Shown in pieces: positions 51,673 through 60,824 of a DNA stretch of 64,000 bases. The position numbers were made by a program, and so were the translations under genes. This DNA is from Anaerolineaceae bacterium (GTDB taxonomy: Bacteria; Chloroflexota; Anaerolineae; Promineifilales; Promineifilaceae): the NCBI GenBank assembly GCA_002699125.1, contig PABI01000030.1, positions 1-64,000 on the forward strand. Direction: 5' to 3'. A model generated the notes under the pieces. The model searched no databases, was not told the DNA's origin, and saw nothing but the letters and a program-made list of their open reading frames with translations. The first letter of the stretch is position 1. Each line of letters begins with the position of its first letter.

Positions 51673-52572
51673 ATGAGAAAATTTGTAACGATCTGGCTGG
51701 GCATGATGGTAGGTTTGCTTTTGTTAACGGGCTGTGGGATGGAAACGGCCGCATCCTTGCCTCCACTGCCTACCTTAATGCCGACTGGTTTGGCAACGGC
51801 CGTTTCCACCTTGCCGCCACCCTCCATCGATGCCGCCACACCGGTGGCCCAACTGCCCACCCAGACCCCAGAGCCGACGCTGACGCCAACGCCTACATCA
51901 ACGGCGACCCCGTCACCCACGCCAACCGCGACGCCCATTGGCCCTTGCACCGAACGCATGCCCAACGATGATCTGTTCACCATCGTCACCCAAACCTATG
52001 GTCTCAGCCGCAATTACGCACCGCAGGATTTGGTGCTGCTCACCGATTATCTACCGGTGGAAGTGACATTAGGTTACCCGACCGAACTGCGCGAGGTCGC
52101 CCTTGGCCCGCTCATGCAAATGATTGCCGACATGCAAAATTCCGGCTTGCAGCCGTGGATTTTGTCCGGCTACCGCAGCTATGCCGCCCAGGCGATTAGC
52201 TGGGAAAAGTGGAACCGGGAAGAGCCAGAGCGCGCCGCCATTTTGAGCGCCCGCCCCGGCCACAGCGAGCACCAGCTGGGCACCACCCTCGACTTTGGCT
52301 CGCCGGAACTTGCCGAGATTGTGGGCATTGCTGATATCGAGTTTCACACCTACTTTTACCAGACCAACGAAGGCATCTGGCTGGCCGAAAATGCCCATCG
52401 CTACGGCTTCACCCTCAGCTATCCACGCGCGTCGCAGGAGCTTACCGGCTTTTTCTACGAGCCGTGGCACTTCCGCTACGTCGGTGAAGAGATGGCTACC
52501 TTTTTGCATGAATCGGGGTTGTACCTGACCGAATACCAGCTGCTCAACCAACCGGAGCCCTGCATTCCATGA
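51673..52572 (+). CDS. D-Ala-D-Ala carboxypeptidase lipoprotein (VanY type)
   Basis: A 299-residue lipoprotein, acting on peptidoglycan stem peptides. Signal MRKFVTIWLGMMVGLLLLTGC with lipobox; then a Pro/Thr linker (about 25-95). The VanY/M15B domain shows SGYRSY, the zinc motif SEHQLGTTLDFG and the third zinc/proton site EPWHFRYVG. Peptidases of this type trim D-Ala from precursors, affecting cross-linking and vancomycin sensitivity. The start at 51673 is taken rather than the in-frame 51649. It lies before a CapA-like lipoprotein on the same strand. Confidence 0.9.
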   Translation: MRKFVTIWLGMMVGLLLLTGCGMETAASLPPLPTLMPTGLATAVSTLPPPSIDAATPVAQLPTQTPEPTLTPTPTSTATPSPTPTATPIGPCTERMPNDDLFTIVTQTYGLSRNYAPQDLVLLTDYLPVEVTLGYPTELREVALGPLMQMIADMQNSGLQPWILSGYRSYAAQAISWEKWNREEPERAAILSARPGHSEHQLGTTLDFGSPELAEIVGIADIEFHTYFYQTNEGIWLAENAHRYGFTLSYPRASQELTGFFYEPWHFRYVGEEMATFLHESGLYLTEYQLLNQPEPCIP

Positions 52573-52589
52573 GAAGAATTTATCCGCAG

Positions 52590-52835
52590 ATTTCACAGGC
52601 TTGTGGTGAGCTGCTCAACTTGGTTGAGCGCAGCCGAACCATTATGCAGATTTTTTGGACCTGGGTTTCCGGACTTGAATCGGAGTTTCCAGGTTATAGG
52701 TGGACAATCGTTAGAGGGATTCCTCGGAGGACCTCGGAATGACAATTCAACCTTTTCAAAAAAAGACAAGGTTCAATGAGTTACCTTCAATTGTCATTTC
52801 GAGCCGCTTTTGGCGAGAAATCTCTCTGAAGACAG
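52590..52835. repeat. Intergenic repeats C/A, entering the capA-like gene
   Basis: ATCCGCAGATTTCACAGG and a family A inverted repeat: GGGATTCCTCGGAGGACCTC with GGAATGACAATTCAA, matched by TTCAATTGTCATTTCGAGCC with GCGAGAAATCTC. The annotated start of the next gene, ATGACAATTCAAC at 52739, is the repeat's end. Confidence 0.65.
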
Positions 52836-54418
52836 TAGTCGCATTAGGATTGCTCAGCTTAATGTTTTTAATCGGCTGTGCCGAAACGGCCGTATCCACA
52901 GCCCCACTGCCCACCATCGCCCCGACCCTGGCCCAGGCCACCGCTACCCAGCCTGCACCGCCGACGCCCATTCCTCCAGCTACAAACACACCTGTTGTAC
53001 CAACAGCGGCAATGACATTGCAGGCCGTTCCCCCTACAAACACCCCCTTGCCCCCGCTCAACCTGGCCGTGCCCGCCGGTTGGGAAGCAATTATTGGCGA
53101 CGCGCTGGCTAACGCCGCCACCAGCCGCGTCTGGCACATCGTGCCGGCAGATGAACCTGCCGCGGCCCAACTGGTGGAAAACGGCGCGGGGCAGCTTGTC
53201 TGGCAGGAGCCAATTGTGCTGGCCGTGCCCTTCACCACCGAGTGGGAGTTCATCACCCAGGCCGACGCCGAAGCGATCATGGCCAACGGGCATCAACTCG
53301 CCACGGTGCTGCCCTGGTCGGCGCTCACGCCCGAGATGAAATCTTTGCGGGTAGACGGCCGTCATCCCACCGACCCCGACTACCCATTCCACAACCGCCT
53401 CACCCTGCAAACCAACAGCAGCGCTTCGGCAAGCTCAGCGCAAGCGGCCAATGAGCTTTTGCCCTTTTTGCAATCTGCTCTCGCACCAGAACCCATTGTG
53501 CATCTGGCCAGCGTAGGCGACATCATGTTGGATCGCGGCCTGGGCATTGTCATCCAAAACGGCAACCTGGCTTATCCGTTTGCTAAAGTTGCCCCGCTGC
53601 TGCAAGGGGCCGACATTACCGTGGGCAACATGGAATCGGCGCTGGGGAATGTGGGCACGCCGGAGAACAAAAGCTATCCGTTCCGCGCCCCGCCCGTGGC
53701 CGCCGAAGCGCTGGCGCTGGGTGGTTTTGACGTTGTATCGCTGGCCAACAACCACGGCATGGATTACGGTCCCGAGGCGCTGCTGCAAGCCATCGATCTG
53801 CTGCAAGCGCAAGGAGTCGCTCCAATTGGTGCCGGTGCCGACTTTGACGCCGCCCATACGCCGCACCTCACCCAGGTCAACGGGCTGTCGCTGGCGTTTT
53901 TGGGCTACGTGAACGTACCAGTGGAAGCGAGGAGCGCCTTTGATACGGCAGTCTGGACCGCCACCGATACCACCCCCGGACTCGCCTGGGGTGATCCCAA
54001 CGTGATTGCTGCGGATGTTACGGCCGTTCGCCCCCAGGCAGATTTAGTCATTGTGGTTCTGCACAGCGGCTACGAATACATCGAGGAACCCAGCGAGCAA
54101 CAAATGGGCGCCGCCCACGCCGCCATCGACGCCGGAGCCGATTTGGTGATTGGCCATCACGCCCACATTTTGCAGGGAATCGAGTATTATAACGACGGTG
54201 TAATTGTGTACGGGCTGGGGAATTTTGCTTTTGAGATTGACGGGCCGCCGGAAACGGCCGTGCTCAACGTCTGGCTAGATTCAAACGGCGTGCATTCTCT
54301 GGAGCTGATTCCGGCCATCATTCAGGAAGGCGGCGCACCTCGCCTGGCTGAAACGTGGGAAGCGGCACCCATTTTGCGCCAAGTGTACTTTTTGACGCGG
54401 ATTTTGAATAGTCGGTAG
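52739..54418 (+). CDS. CapA-family lipoprotein (poly-gamma-glutamate biosynthesis-like)
   Basis: A lipoprotein of up to 559 residues. It ends its signal with LGLLSLMFLIGC (lipobox), carries a Pro/Thr linker, an N-terminal extra domain (about 95-235) and then the CapA/PgsA metallophosphatase fold: LASVGDIMLDRGLG, TVGNMESALG, VSLANNHGMDYG, VIVVLHSGYEY, VIGHHAHILQGIEYY and YGLGNFAFE. CapA proteins work in capsule poly-glutamate synthesis or export, or as cell-wall phosphatases. The first 30 or so residues come from a family A repeat and delay the signal sequence, so the true start may be nearer the TTG/ATG before LSLMF. Confidence 0.85.
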   Translation: MTIQPFQKKTRFNELPSIVISSRFWREISLKTVVALGLLSLMFLIGCAETAVSTAPLPTIAPTLAQATATQPAPPTPIPPATNTPVVPTAAMTLQAVPPTNTPLPPLNLAVPAGWEAIIGDALANAATSRVWHIVPADEPAAAQLVENGAGQLVWQEPIVLAVPFTTEWEFITQADAEAIMANGHQLATVLPWSALTPEMKSLRVDGRHPTDPDYPFHNRLTLQTNSSASASSAQAANELLPFLQSALAPEPIVHLASVGDIMLDRGLGIVIQNGNLAYPFAKVAPLLQGADITVGNMESALGNVGTPENKSYPFRAPPVAAEALALGGFDVVSLANNHGMDYGPEALLQAIDLLQAQGVAPIGAGADFDAAHTPHLTQVNGLSLAFLGYVNVPVEARSAFDTAVWTATDTTPGLAWGDPNVIAADVTAVRPQADLVIVVLHSGYEYIEEPSEQQMGAAHAAIDAGADLVIGHHAHILQGIEYYNDGVIVYGLGNFAFEIDGPPETAVLNVWLDSNGVHSLELIPAIIQEGGAPRLAETWEAAPILRQVYFLTRILNSR

Positions 54419-54549
54419 GTGGAAACGGCCGTTACCCATCCCACCAACGTCGTAATAAAGTCCCTCAACGTCCCATCTCTTACATAACACCCAATTCATT
54501 TACTCTGCGCTCTCCGCGTCCTCCGCGGTAAACAAACAAGGAGAATCCC

Positions 54550-56193
54550 ATGACAACCCCAACCACAAGCGAAATTCGCCGGGTGAAGATTGCCACCTGG
54601 AGCGAACTAGAAGACCGGCAACCCACTTACGCCCTGGTGGCCAACGTTGATCTGGTCGTCATTCGGTATGATGATCAGGTGTCGGTGCTGTACGGCCGTT
54701 GTCTGCATCGTGGCGCACTGTTAGCCGATGGCTCTATTCGCGGTCAGGATCTAATTTGCGGCGTGCACAACTGGGATTATCGCTACGACACCGGCATCAG
54801 CGCCTACAATAACGAAGAAGCGCTGCCCAAATTTAGCGCCAGGGTCGACGAGACAGCTGACGCCGTTTACGTGGACGAAGCCGAAATTGCCGCCTGGGAA
54901 CAAAAAAATCCGCAGCCATTCCAGCGAGACAAATATTTGGGATTATATGAAGACACACACGGTGGCCCCGAAGAACCGTACAACAAAACCATTCGCAATC
55001 TGGCTAAAAATGGGCTGCCCGGCCATCATGGGGCAGTTACGGCGATGGGTGTGCCGCTTACGGAGCTGCCACGCTGGGAAGACATTCAAATATTAACGGC
55101 ACAGTTGGCCAAACGGCCGCTCCTCGACGACGCTCCCGTAGGAACCGAACTGATAATTGGGCCGAAGGCAAAACGGCCGCTCACCCTAAAAATTCCCCTC
55201 TTTGTCAGCGATATGAGCTTTGGCGCCCTCAGTGAAGAGGCTAAAGTGGCACTGGCTATGGGTGCTGAGTTGGCCGGCACCGGCATCTGCTCCGGCGAGG
55301 GCGGGATGCTGCCCGAAGAACAGGCCACCAACTCGCGCTACTTTTACGAACTCGCTTCCGCCAAATTCGGCTGGGATATTGAAAAGGTGAAGAAGGTGCA
55401 GGCGTTCCACTTCAAAGGCGGGCAAGGGGCTAAAACCGGCACCGGTGGCCATCTGCCCGGCAGCAAAGTGGTGGGCAAAATCGCCCAGGTGCGCGGTCTG
55501 GCGGAAGGCCAGGATGCCGTCAGTCCGGCCACCTTCCCCGATTTGATCACAGTTGAAGATTATCAGCGCGTCGCCGCCGAAGTGCGCGAAGCATCCGGCG
55601 GTATTCCCATCGGCTTCAAGCTCTCCGCCCAGCACATCGAAGCGGACATTGATTTTGCCCTGGAGATTGGCGTGGATTACATCATTTTAGACGGCCGTGG
55701 CGGGGGAACCGGCGCCGCTCCCAATCTGTTCAAAAACAATATCTCTGTACCCACGATGGTGGCTCTGGCCCGCGCCCGCCGCCATTTAGACGAACGTGGC
55801 GTCAGTGGGCAGGTCACGCTCATTATCACCGGTGGCCTGCGCACCGAATCTGACTTTGTCAAAGCGCTGGCGTTGGGTGCTGATGGGGTGGCGATTGCCA
55901 ACTCGGCCATGCAGGCCATTGGCTGTTTGGGAATGCGCGCCTGCCACACCAACAACTGCCCGGTGGGCATCGCTACGCAAAAGCCAAACTTGCGCTCACG
56001 GCTGATTGTGCGGCAATCTGCCAAACAGCTTCAAACCTTCCTGGAAGCGTCGGTTCATCTGATGCAGGTGCTGGCCCGCGCCTGCGGCCACAACTATCTT
56101 AACCAGTTCAACCTCGCCGATCTCACTACCTGGAATCGTGATGTTGCTTACCTGACGGGCGTCCCTTATAGCGGGATTGTGCCGTTGGGATGA
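54550..56193 (+). CDS. Rieske–glutamate synthase FMN-domain fusion protein
   Basis: A 547-residue oxidoreductase. The N-terminal Rieske domain (about 5-110) has the [2Fe-2S] ligands in YGRCLHRGALL and CGVHNWDY. The rest is the FMN-binding domain of GltB-type glutamate synthase: SDMSFGALSEEAKVALAMGA, SGEGGMLPEE, GGQGAKTG, DGRGGGTGAAP and the 3Fe-4S motif CxxxxxCxxxxC (MRACHTNNCPVG). The glutaminase domain and the GXGXG domain are absent, so it does not make glutamate from glutamine alone. It probably oxidises a substrate with FMN and passes electrons through the Rieske centre. AAGGAG precedes the start. Confidence 0.9.
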   Translation: MTTPTTSEIRRVKIATWSELEDRQPTYALVANVDLVVIRYDDQVSVLYGRCLHRGALLADGSIRGQDLICGVHNWDYRYDTGISAYNNEEALPKFSARVDETADAVYVDEAEIAAWEQKNPQPFQRDKYLGLYEDTHGGPEEPYNKTIRNLAKNGLPGHHGAVTAMGVPLTELPRWEDIQILTAQLAKRPLLDDAPVGTELIIGPKAKRPLTLKIPLFVSDMSFGALSEEAKVALAMGAELAGTGICSGEGGMLPEEQATNSRYFYELASAKFGWDIEKVKKVQAFHFKGGQGAKTGTGGHLPGSKVVGKIAQVRGLAEGQDAVSPATFPDLITVEDYQRVAAEVREASGGIPIGFKLSAQHIEADIDFALEIGVDYIILDGRGGGTGAAPNLFKNNISVPTMVALARARRHLDERGVSGQVTLIITGGLRTESDFVKALALGADGVAIANSAMQAIGCLGMRACHTNNCPVGIATQKPNLRSRLIVRQSAKQLQTFLEASVHLMQVLARACGHNYLNQFNLADLTTWNRDVAYLTGVPYSGIVPLG

Positions 56194-56194
56194 T

Positions 56195-56212
56195 GGGGAA
56201 CGGCCGTTCCCC
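56195..56212. terminator. Palindrome at the end of the Rieske–GltB gene, built on ACGGCCGT
   Basis: GGGGAACGGCCGTTCCCC is an 18-base perfect palindrome two bases after the gene's stop. It contains the genome-wide octamer. It could form a hairpin between this gene and the convergent small membrane-protein gene, but no T tract follows. Confidence 0.45.
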
Positions 56213-56213
56213 G

Positions 56214-56471
56214 CTAACGTTTACCCTCTGCATTTGTTCGTGCATTGGCAATCTGCTTGCCCACAAACGAGCCAGCAAAGCCGCCAACAGCCAAAGCTAG
56301 CACCGCCAAGACTATGACTACCCAACCATCCTCATTCTCCAAGAAATCGTTCAACTGGCTCATAAATTCCAGAGGTGGCGCGGTAAACAACAAGCCAAAC
56401 AACAATGCCCCTATAGCTAAATCAAAAAGAGCTGGCACCAGAAAGGTACCAGCTCTTTTTTTCACTTCCAA
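56214..56471 (-). CDS. Small membrane protein of unknown function
   Basis: A frame of 85 residues with two hydrophobic helices (LVPALFDLAIGALLFGLLFT and VVIVLAVLALAVGGFAGSFVG) and a basic tail. The N-terminal part (MEVKKRAGTFLVPALF) is encoded by the terminator hairpin of the upstream gene (56424-56460), and the frame begins with TTG. The start is therefore uncertain. The two-helix pattern resembles small GlsB/YeaQ-like membrane proteins only in general shape. Confidence 0.5.
   Translation of the reverse strand: MEVKKRAGTFLVPALFDLAIGALLFGLLFTAPPLEFMSQLNDFLENEDGWVVIVLAVLALAVGGFAGSFVGKQIANARTNAEGKR
56424..56462. terminator. Bidirectional intrinsic terminator inside a gene start
   Basis: AAAAAGAGCTGG (56424-56435) pairs with CCAGCTCTTTTT (56449-56460), with inner ACC/GGT pairs. 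A run on both sides makes it symmetric. It fits the end of the gene at 56485-56844. Confidence 0.8.
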
Positions 56472-56484
56472 TATTTCACTGCCC

Positions 56485-56844
56485 TTACGCCAGCACCGGT
56501 TCAGCCTGGGGCGGCAGCGCCAACGGCCAGTTGAAGGCCAGCAAGGCCGACCGCGCCAGCAAACGCACGTGTCGCCACACCTCGCTGCGCCGCAGGGCCA
56601 CGTCGGTGCAGGTATGGTCCAGGCACACGCGCATCAAATCATGATGCAATGAGGCCAGCACTGCTTTCTGCCCTTCCGTTAGGTCGTCAGCGGCTTCGGC
56701 CACAAAAACCGGTTTAAACTGTTCAAACTCCTGTATCAATCGACTCACTTTACAGGCTTCGTTGGGATACAGGCGCAGTTGACCAGTCACCGGCAGCGCC
56801 AGCGCTTGCAAAACTGTCCGTAATTGATTCTGTTGAGTATTCAT
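56485..56844 (-). CDS. Conserved-looking small protein of unknown function
   Basis: A 119-residue soluble protein, mostly helical, with a Cys/His-bearing segment (LHHDLMRVCLDHTCTDVALR) that could bind metal. No domain recognised. It follows the ABC exporter genes on the same strand, separated by a family E repeat, and ends at a bidirectional terminator. It might be co-transcribed with the exporter or independent. Confidence 0.6.
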   Translation of the reverse strand: MNTQQNQLRTVLQALALPVTGQLRLYPNEACKVSRLIQEFEQFKPVFVAEAADDLTEGQKAVLASLHHDLMRVCLDHTCTDVALRRSEVWRHVRLLARSALLAFNWPLALPPQAEPVLA

Positions 56845-56871
56845 TGTATCCCGTCCTTTTTCCGTAATCGG

Positions 56872-56938
56872 TTATCGGTAGGTCGGTAATCGGTAAAAAT
56901 AAACCGATTACCGATCACTGTTCACCGATTACCGCTTA
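56872..56938. repeat. Intergenic repeat, family E (third copy)
   Basis: CCGTAATCGGTTATCGGTAG and GGTAATCGGTAA, with TTACCGATTACCG and ACCGATTACCGCTTACGG. It separates the ABC exporter from the small gene downstream. Confidence 0.65.
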
Positions 56939-58753
56939 CGGTGCCACAGGCACCGCGCCATCCAGCCCGTACACCTTCTGCCGTTCGTCGCGGAACTGCC
57001 TGGTGTACAGGTTGTAGTAATGGCCGCGGGCCCGAATCAATTCTGCATGGGTGCCCATCTCGGACACACCACCATTTTCAATGACCAAAATGCGGTCGGC
57101 GCTCTTGATGGTAGACAGCCGGTGGGCGATGATGAAGCTGGTACGGCCGTTCATCAAGTTCTCCATACCCTGCTGAATCAACGCCTCGGTCAACGTATCT
57201 ACCGAGCTCGTCGCCTCGTCCATGATAAAGATGTCCGGCTTGGCCAACACCGCGCGGGCCAGGCTGATGAGCTGCTTCTGCCCTACGGAGAGCAGCACGC
57301 CGCCCTCGCCTACCTCGGTCTGGTAACCATGCTCCAGCCTGGCGATGAAATCGTGCGCACCGGCCAGCCTGGCTGCTTCTTCTACTTCAGCATCGGTGGC
57401 GTCGAGACGGCCGTAACGCACATTATCCATCACCGTACCCGAGAACAGATGCGGCGTTTGCAGCACCATGCCAATCCGTGACTGAATCGCGTGCTGGGTC
57501 AGCGTGGTGTAGTCGAAGCCGTTAATCAAAATCTGACCAGACGTCGGTTCGTAGAAGCGACAAATCAGATTGACCAGCGTCGATTTACCGGCACCCGTCG
57601 GACCCACCAGTGCCACCGTCTCCCCTTGGGGAATCGCCAAAGAGAAGTTCTCCAGCACCGGCTTGCCGTCTTCGTAATGGAACGACACATCGTCAAACAC
57701 AATATCGCCCCGGATGCTGCCCGGATCAATCGCGCCGGGTGCATCCACAATCTCTGGCTCGGTGTCCAGCAGCGAGAAGATGCGCTCGCCAGAAGCAACC
57801 GCCTGCTGCATACTGGCATACACCTGCGCCATCTGCTGAATCGGCCACAGCATGAAGGTCACATACGAGATGAACGCTTGCAAACCGCCAATCGTCATGC
57901 CACCCACTTCAAACTGCAAGCCGCTGAACCAAACTACCACGGCAATGCCGCTGGCGCTCACCAACTGCACCGCCGGCAAAAACAGCGCCGACAGCCACGC
58001 CGCCCGGTAAGACGCCTGGTACATGTCGTCCGTTAGCTCGTTGAACTGGTTCAGATTCTCATGCTCACGACCCAGCGACTTCACTACGCGCACACCGCTG
58101 ATGCTTTCGCTGTACGATCCCGTAATCTTGGAGTTCAGCTTGCGCACCCGGCGATACTCCGTCAGGATGCGCTGCTTGAAGGTAATTGCCACCTTCCACA
58201 AGGCCGGAATCATGATCAGTACCAGCAGCGTTAGCTTCCAGTTAATGACAAACATAAAGCCGAGTGAAGTCAGCACGCTGGTTATGGTCCAGGCCGTGTC
58301 CAGAAAACCCCAGGAAACCAGGTCGCCCACGCGTACGGCGTCAGACGTCACGCGAGACATGAGCCAACCTTCGGAGGTACGGTTGTAGTACGAGAGCGGC
58401 AGTTTTTGCAGATGGTCAAACATCTGCTTGCGCAAATCGTACTGCACCAGATGCCCGAGGTAACCAGCGGCCGTGATGAAGCCAAAGACAAATACGGCAA
58501 AAATCAGAAACCACAGGCCATATTGAATAGCCAGGGCACGCAGCGCATCCAGGTCACGAGCCAGGATGCCTTCATCAATCATGCGTTTGCTAAGGTAAGT
58601 AAAGTAAGATTCGATGAGCGCAACGGCCGTAATGCAAACCAGAAACGTCACCATGAACGGCCAATGCTTCAACCCCTGCCCCAAAATGCGGCGTACGGTT
58701 GTGCTGTTGACCTCACTATCAAATTCTTCTTCTTCAAAAAAATGTTCAGACAT
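56936..58753 (-). CDS. ABC exporter half-transporter (catalytic-site subunit)
   Basis: A 605-residue half-transporter: six helices (about 30-330) and an ATP-binding domain. Walker A is GPTGAGKST (about 383-391), Walker B is DIFIMDEATSSVD with the catalytic Glu, and the H-loop is IIAHRLS. The signature is LSVGQ instead of LSGGQ, a known deviation for the subunit that builds the consensus site of the heterodimer with its own Walker A/B. With its partner (58809-60677) it fits the BmrCD/TM287-288 type of multidrug or lipid exporter. An 18-nucleotide overlap of frames is absent; a 28-base palindrome lies between the two genes. Confidence 0.92.
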   Translation of the reverse strand: MSEHFFEEEEFDSEVNSTTVRRILGQGLKHWPFMVTFLVCITAVALIESYFTYLSKRMIDEGILARDLDALRALAIQYGLWFLIFAVFVFGFITAAGYLGHLVQYDLRKQMFDHLQKLPLSYYNRTSEGWLMSRVTSDAVRVGDLVSWGFLDTAWTITSVLTSLGFMFVINWKLTLLVLIMIPALWKVAITFKQRILTEYRRVRKLNSKITGSYSESISGVRVVKSLGREHENLNQFNELTDDMYQASYRAAWLSALFLPAVQLVSASGIAVVVWFSGLQFEVGGMTIGGLQAFISYVTFMLWPIQQMAQVYASMQQAVASGERIFSLLDTEPEIVDAPGAIDPGSIRGDIVFDDVSFHYEDGKPVLENFSLAIPQGETVALVGPTGAGKSTLVNLICRFYEPTSGQILINGFDYTTLTQHAIQSRIGMVLQTPHLFSGTVMDNVRYGRLDATDAEVEEAARLAGAHDFIARLEHGYQTEVGEGGVLLSVGQKQLISLARAVLAKPDIFIMDEATSSVDTLTEALIQQGMENLMNGRTSFIIAHRLSTIKSADRILVIENGGVSEMGTHAELIRARGHYYNLYTRQFRDERQKVYGLDGAVPVAP

Positions 58754-58773
58754 TAGATTTTCTCGTTATCTTC

Positions 58774-58803
58774 TGTAGGGGCGGTTCGCGAACCGCCCCT
58801 ACA
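58774..58803. repeat. Perfect 30-base palindrome, family G
   Basis: TGTAGGGGCGGTTCG followed by its exact inverted copy. It lies between the two ABC exporter genes with no T tract, so it is more probably an mRNA-stabilising or dispersed repeat element than a terminator. Confidence 0.75.
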
Positions 58804-58808
58804 AGTTG

Positions 58809-60677
58809 TTAATCCCCAGCCTGCGGCAGTTTATGGTAGCCATTGGCTCGATCCTTCACCGCCACTGCCGACAAATCCGCTTCCAGCTCATCTTCAATGC
58901 GTGATTGCAAATCGTAGATGCGCTGGTACGTGCCGGGCACGTTCACCAGGGTGTCATGCGTGCCGCGCTGCACGATACGGCCGTTTTCCAACACCAGCAC
59001 CAGGTCTGCATTCATCACGCTCTGAATCCGATGGGCAATCAGGAACGTTGTTCGCGATGCCATCAACCGATCCAGCGCTGACCGGATTTCTGCCTCTGTC
59101 TCCGTATCCACGGAAGAGGTGGCATCATCCAGAATCAGCAGGCGCGGATTGCGCAGGAAGGTGCGGGCCAGCGTCACGCGCTGTTTCTGCCCACCGGAGA
59201 GCGTTACACCGCGCTCACCCACCATCGTGTCGTACCCCTTGGGAAACGACAGGATGACGTCATGCACGGCGGCAGCGCGGGCCGCTGCCTCAATTTCCGC
59301 CTCGGTCACTTCGCGGGTCACGCCGTAGGTGATGTTGTCCCGAATTGTTAATGAAAAGAGGAACGGTTCCTGCATCACGATGCCGATCTGCTCGCGCAAG
59401 TAGTCGCGCGGATAATCTTTCAGCTCGACGTTGTCTAGGAGGATACGGCCGTCTGTATATTCATAAAAACGCGGCAGCAAATTCACCAGCGACGTCTTGC
59501 CCGAGCCGGTGCCGCCCAACAGCGCCACCACCTGGCCCGGCTCCACGCTAAAGTCGATGTCGTGCAGCACCTGCTCTTCCTCGCCTTCGTAAGTGAAGTT
59601 CACCTTTTCAAAGCGCACCGCACCCCGTACCGCATTACTCGGTCGATGAGACCCAACAGTGAGCGGTTCACGATTTTGCCGCACAATTTGCAGAATACGG
59701 CCGAAAGAGACCAACCCCGTGGAAACATCGGCAATCAAGCGGCCCAGGTTACGAATCGGCCAGATGATCTGGGTGATATACCCAACATAAGAGAGGTACA
59801 GGCCGGTCGTAATCGTGCCATCAATCGCCATGCGCGCCCCCAGGTAAAACCCCAGCAGCATTTGCATCCCGCATAAAACATCCGTTGACGGCCAGAAAAC
59901 CGCGTGCATCGTTGTCAAACGACGACCGCGCCGATACTTCTCCTGGTTTTCACCTTCAAACATTTCTATTTCAAAGTTCTGTCGAGCAAACGCTTTCACC
60001 ACGCGCACCCCGGCCAGATTCTCCTGTAGCCTGTTAGAAAGCGTTGCTTCCTGCTCCTGAAAGTGTTCATAAGCCTCGCCTACCTTGATGAAGAAATAGT
60101 AGGAGATGATGAGCACCACCGGAATAATGGCCACAGACAAGAAGGCCAGCCGCACATTGATGGTCAACAAGGCAATAAAGTTCACCACAAACAGCATCAC
60201 AATCCGGCCAATGCCAATTGTCTGCTCGGCAAACAGCCGCCGCACCGCATCTACGTCAGAGGTGGAGCGCTGCAGCAGTTCACCCGTCTGCATATTGTCA
60301 TGGTAAGTAAAGGTGAGGCGCTGAATATGGTCGTACAAAAAGTTGCGAATGCGCAGCACTGCTTTTTCAGAAGTTTTGGCTGCCAGTCGCCCACCAGCGA
60401 AGGTGAACATCCCCTGCAACGTCGCCAGACCAACAAAGCCCAACGCTACCCAGGGCAGCATCTGCAACATATTTTCTGAAGGCAAAATTGTGTCTACAAA
60501 GTACCCCAGGAAAAAGTAAATCCCGGTTTGCGCCAGGGCTGCCAGTCCGACCCCCAATAAGGCAACGACGTAAATGAGTTGATACCCTTTGAGTAAGCGC
60601 CACAGCCCTACAATTTTGTTTTCAACAACAGTTTCTTTTAGGTCAAACATTTCCATCTTCTTCATGATAATTTCCAT
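58809..60677 (-). CDS. ABC exporter half-transporter (degenerate-site subunit)
   Basis: A 622-residue half-transporter: six helices and an ATP-binding domain. Walker A GGTGSGKTS (about 384-392), signature LSGGQ, and Walker B LLILDDATSSVD, where the catalytic Glu is replaced by Asp. That substitution marks the non-hydrolytic half of heterodimeric exporters such as BmrC/TM287. The partner carries the Glu but a deviant signature, so together they have exactly one competent ATP site. The start codon is not decisive: M at 60677, 60665 and 60659 compete. Upstream are two terminators and a small peptide gene that may form an inducible leader. Confidence 0.92.
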   Translation of the reverse strand: MEIIMKKMEMFDLKETVVENKIVGLWRLLKGYQLIYVVALLGVGLAALAQTGIYFFLGYFVDTILPSENMLQMLPWVALGFVGLATLQGMFTFAGGRLAAKTSEKAVLRIRNFLYDHIQRLTFTYHDNMQTGELLQRSTSDVDAVRRLFAEQTIGIGRIVMLFVVNFIALLTINVRLAFLSVAIIPVVLIISYYFFIKVGEAYEHFQEQEATLSNRLQENLAGVRVVKAFARQNFEIEMFEGENQEKYRRGRRLTTMHAVFWPSTDVLCGMQMLLGFYLGARMAIDGTITTGLYLSYVGYITQIIWPIRNLGRLIADVSTGLVSFGRILQIVRQNREPLTVGSHRPSNAVRGAVRFEKVNFTYEGEEEQVLHDIDFSVEPGQVVALLGGTGSGKTSLVNLLPRFYEYTDGRILLDNVELKDYPRDYLREQIGIVMQEPFLFSLTIRDNITYGVTREVTEAEIEAAARAAAVHDVILSFPKGYDTMVGERGVTLSGGQKQRVTLARTFLRNPRLLILDDATSSVDTETEAEIRSALDRLMASRTTFLIAHRIQSVMNADLVLVLENGRIVQRGTHDTLVNVPGTYQRIYDLQSRIEDELEADLSAVAVKDRANGYHKLPQAGD

Positions 60678-60824
60678 TTTGTCGGGGTGACAGCTCTTTA
60701 AATCGATCTGTCTTGTAGCATATCAACGATTGTTGACACCCTATGTCCGGTATTTGTAATCGGCAAAATACTCTCAAAAATATGGTGCATTTCGGCCGAT
60801 ACTACCGCTTTATCTGGAACAAAA

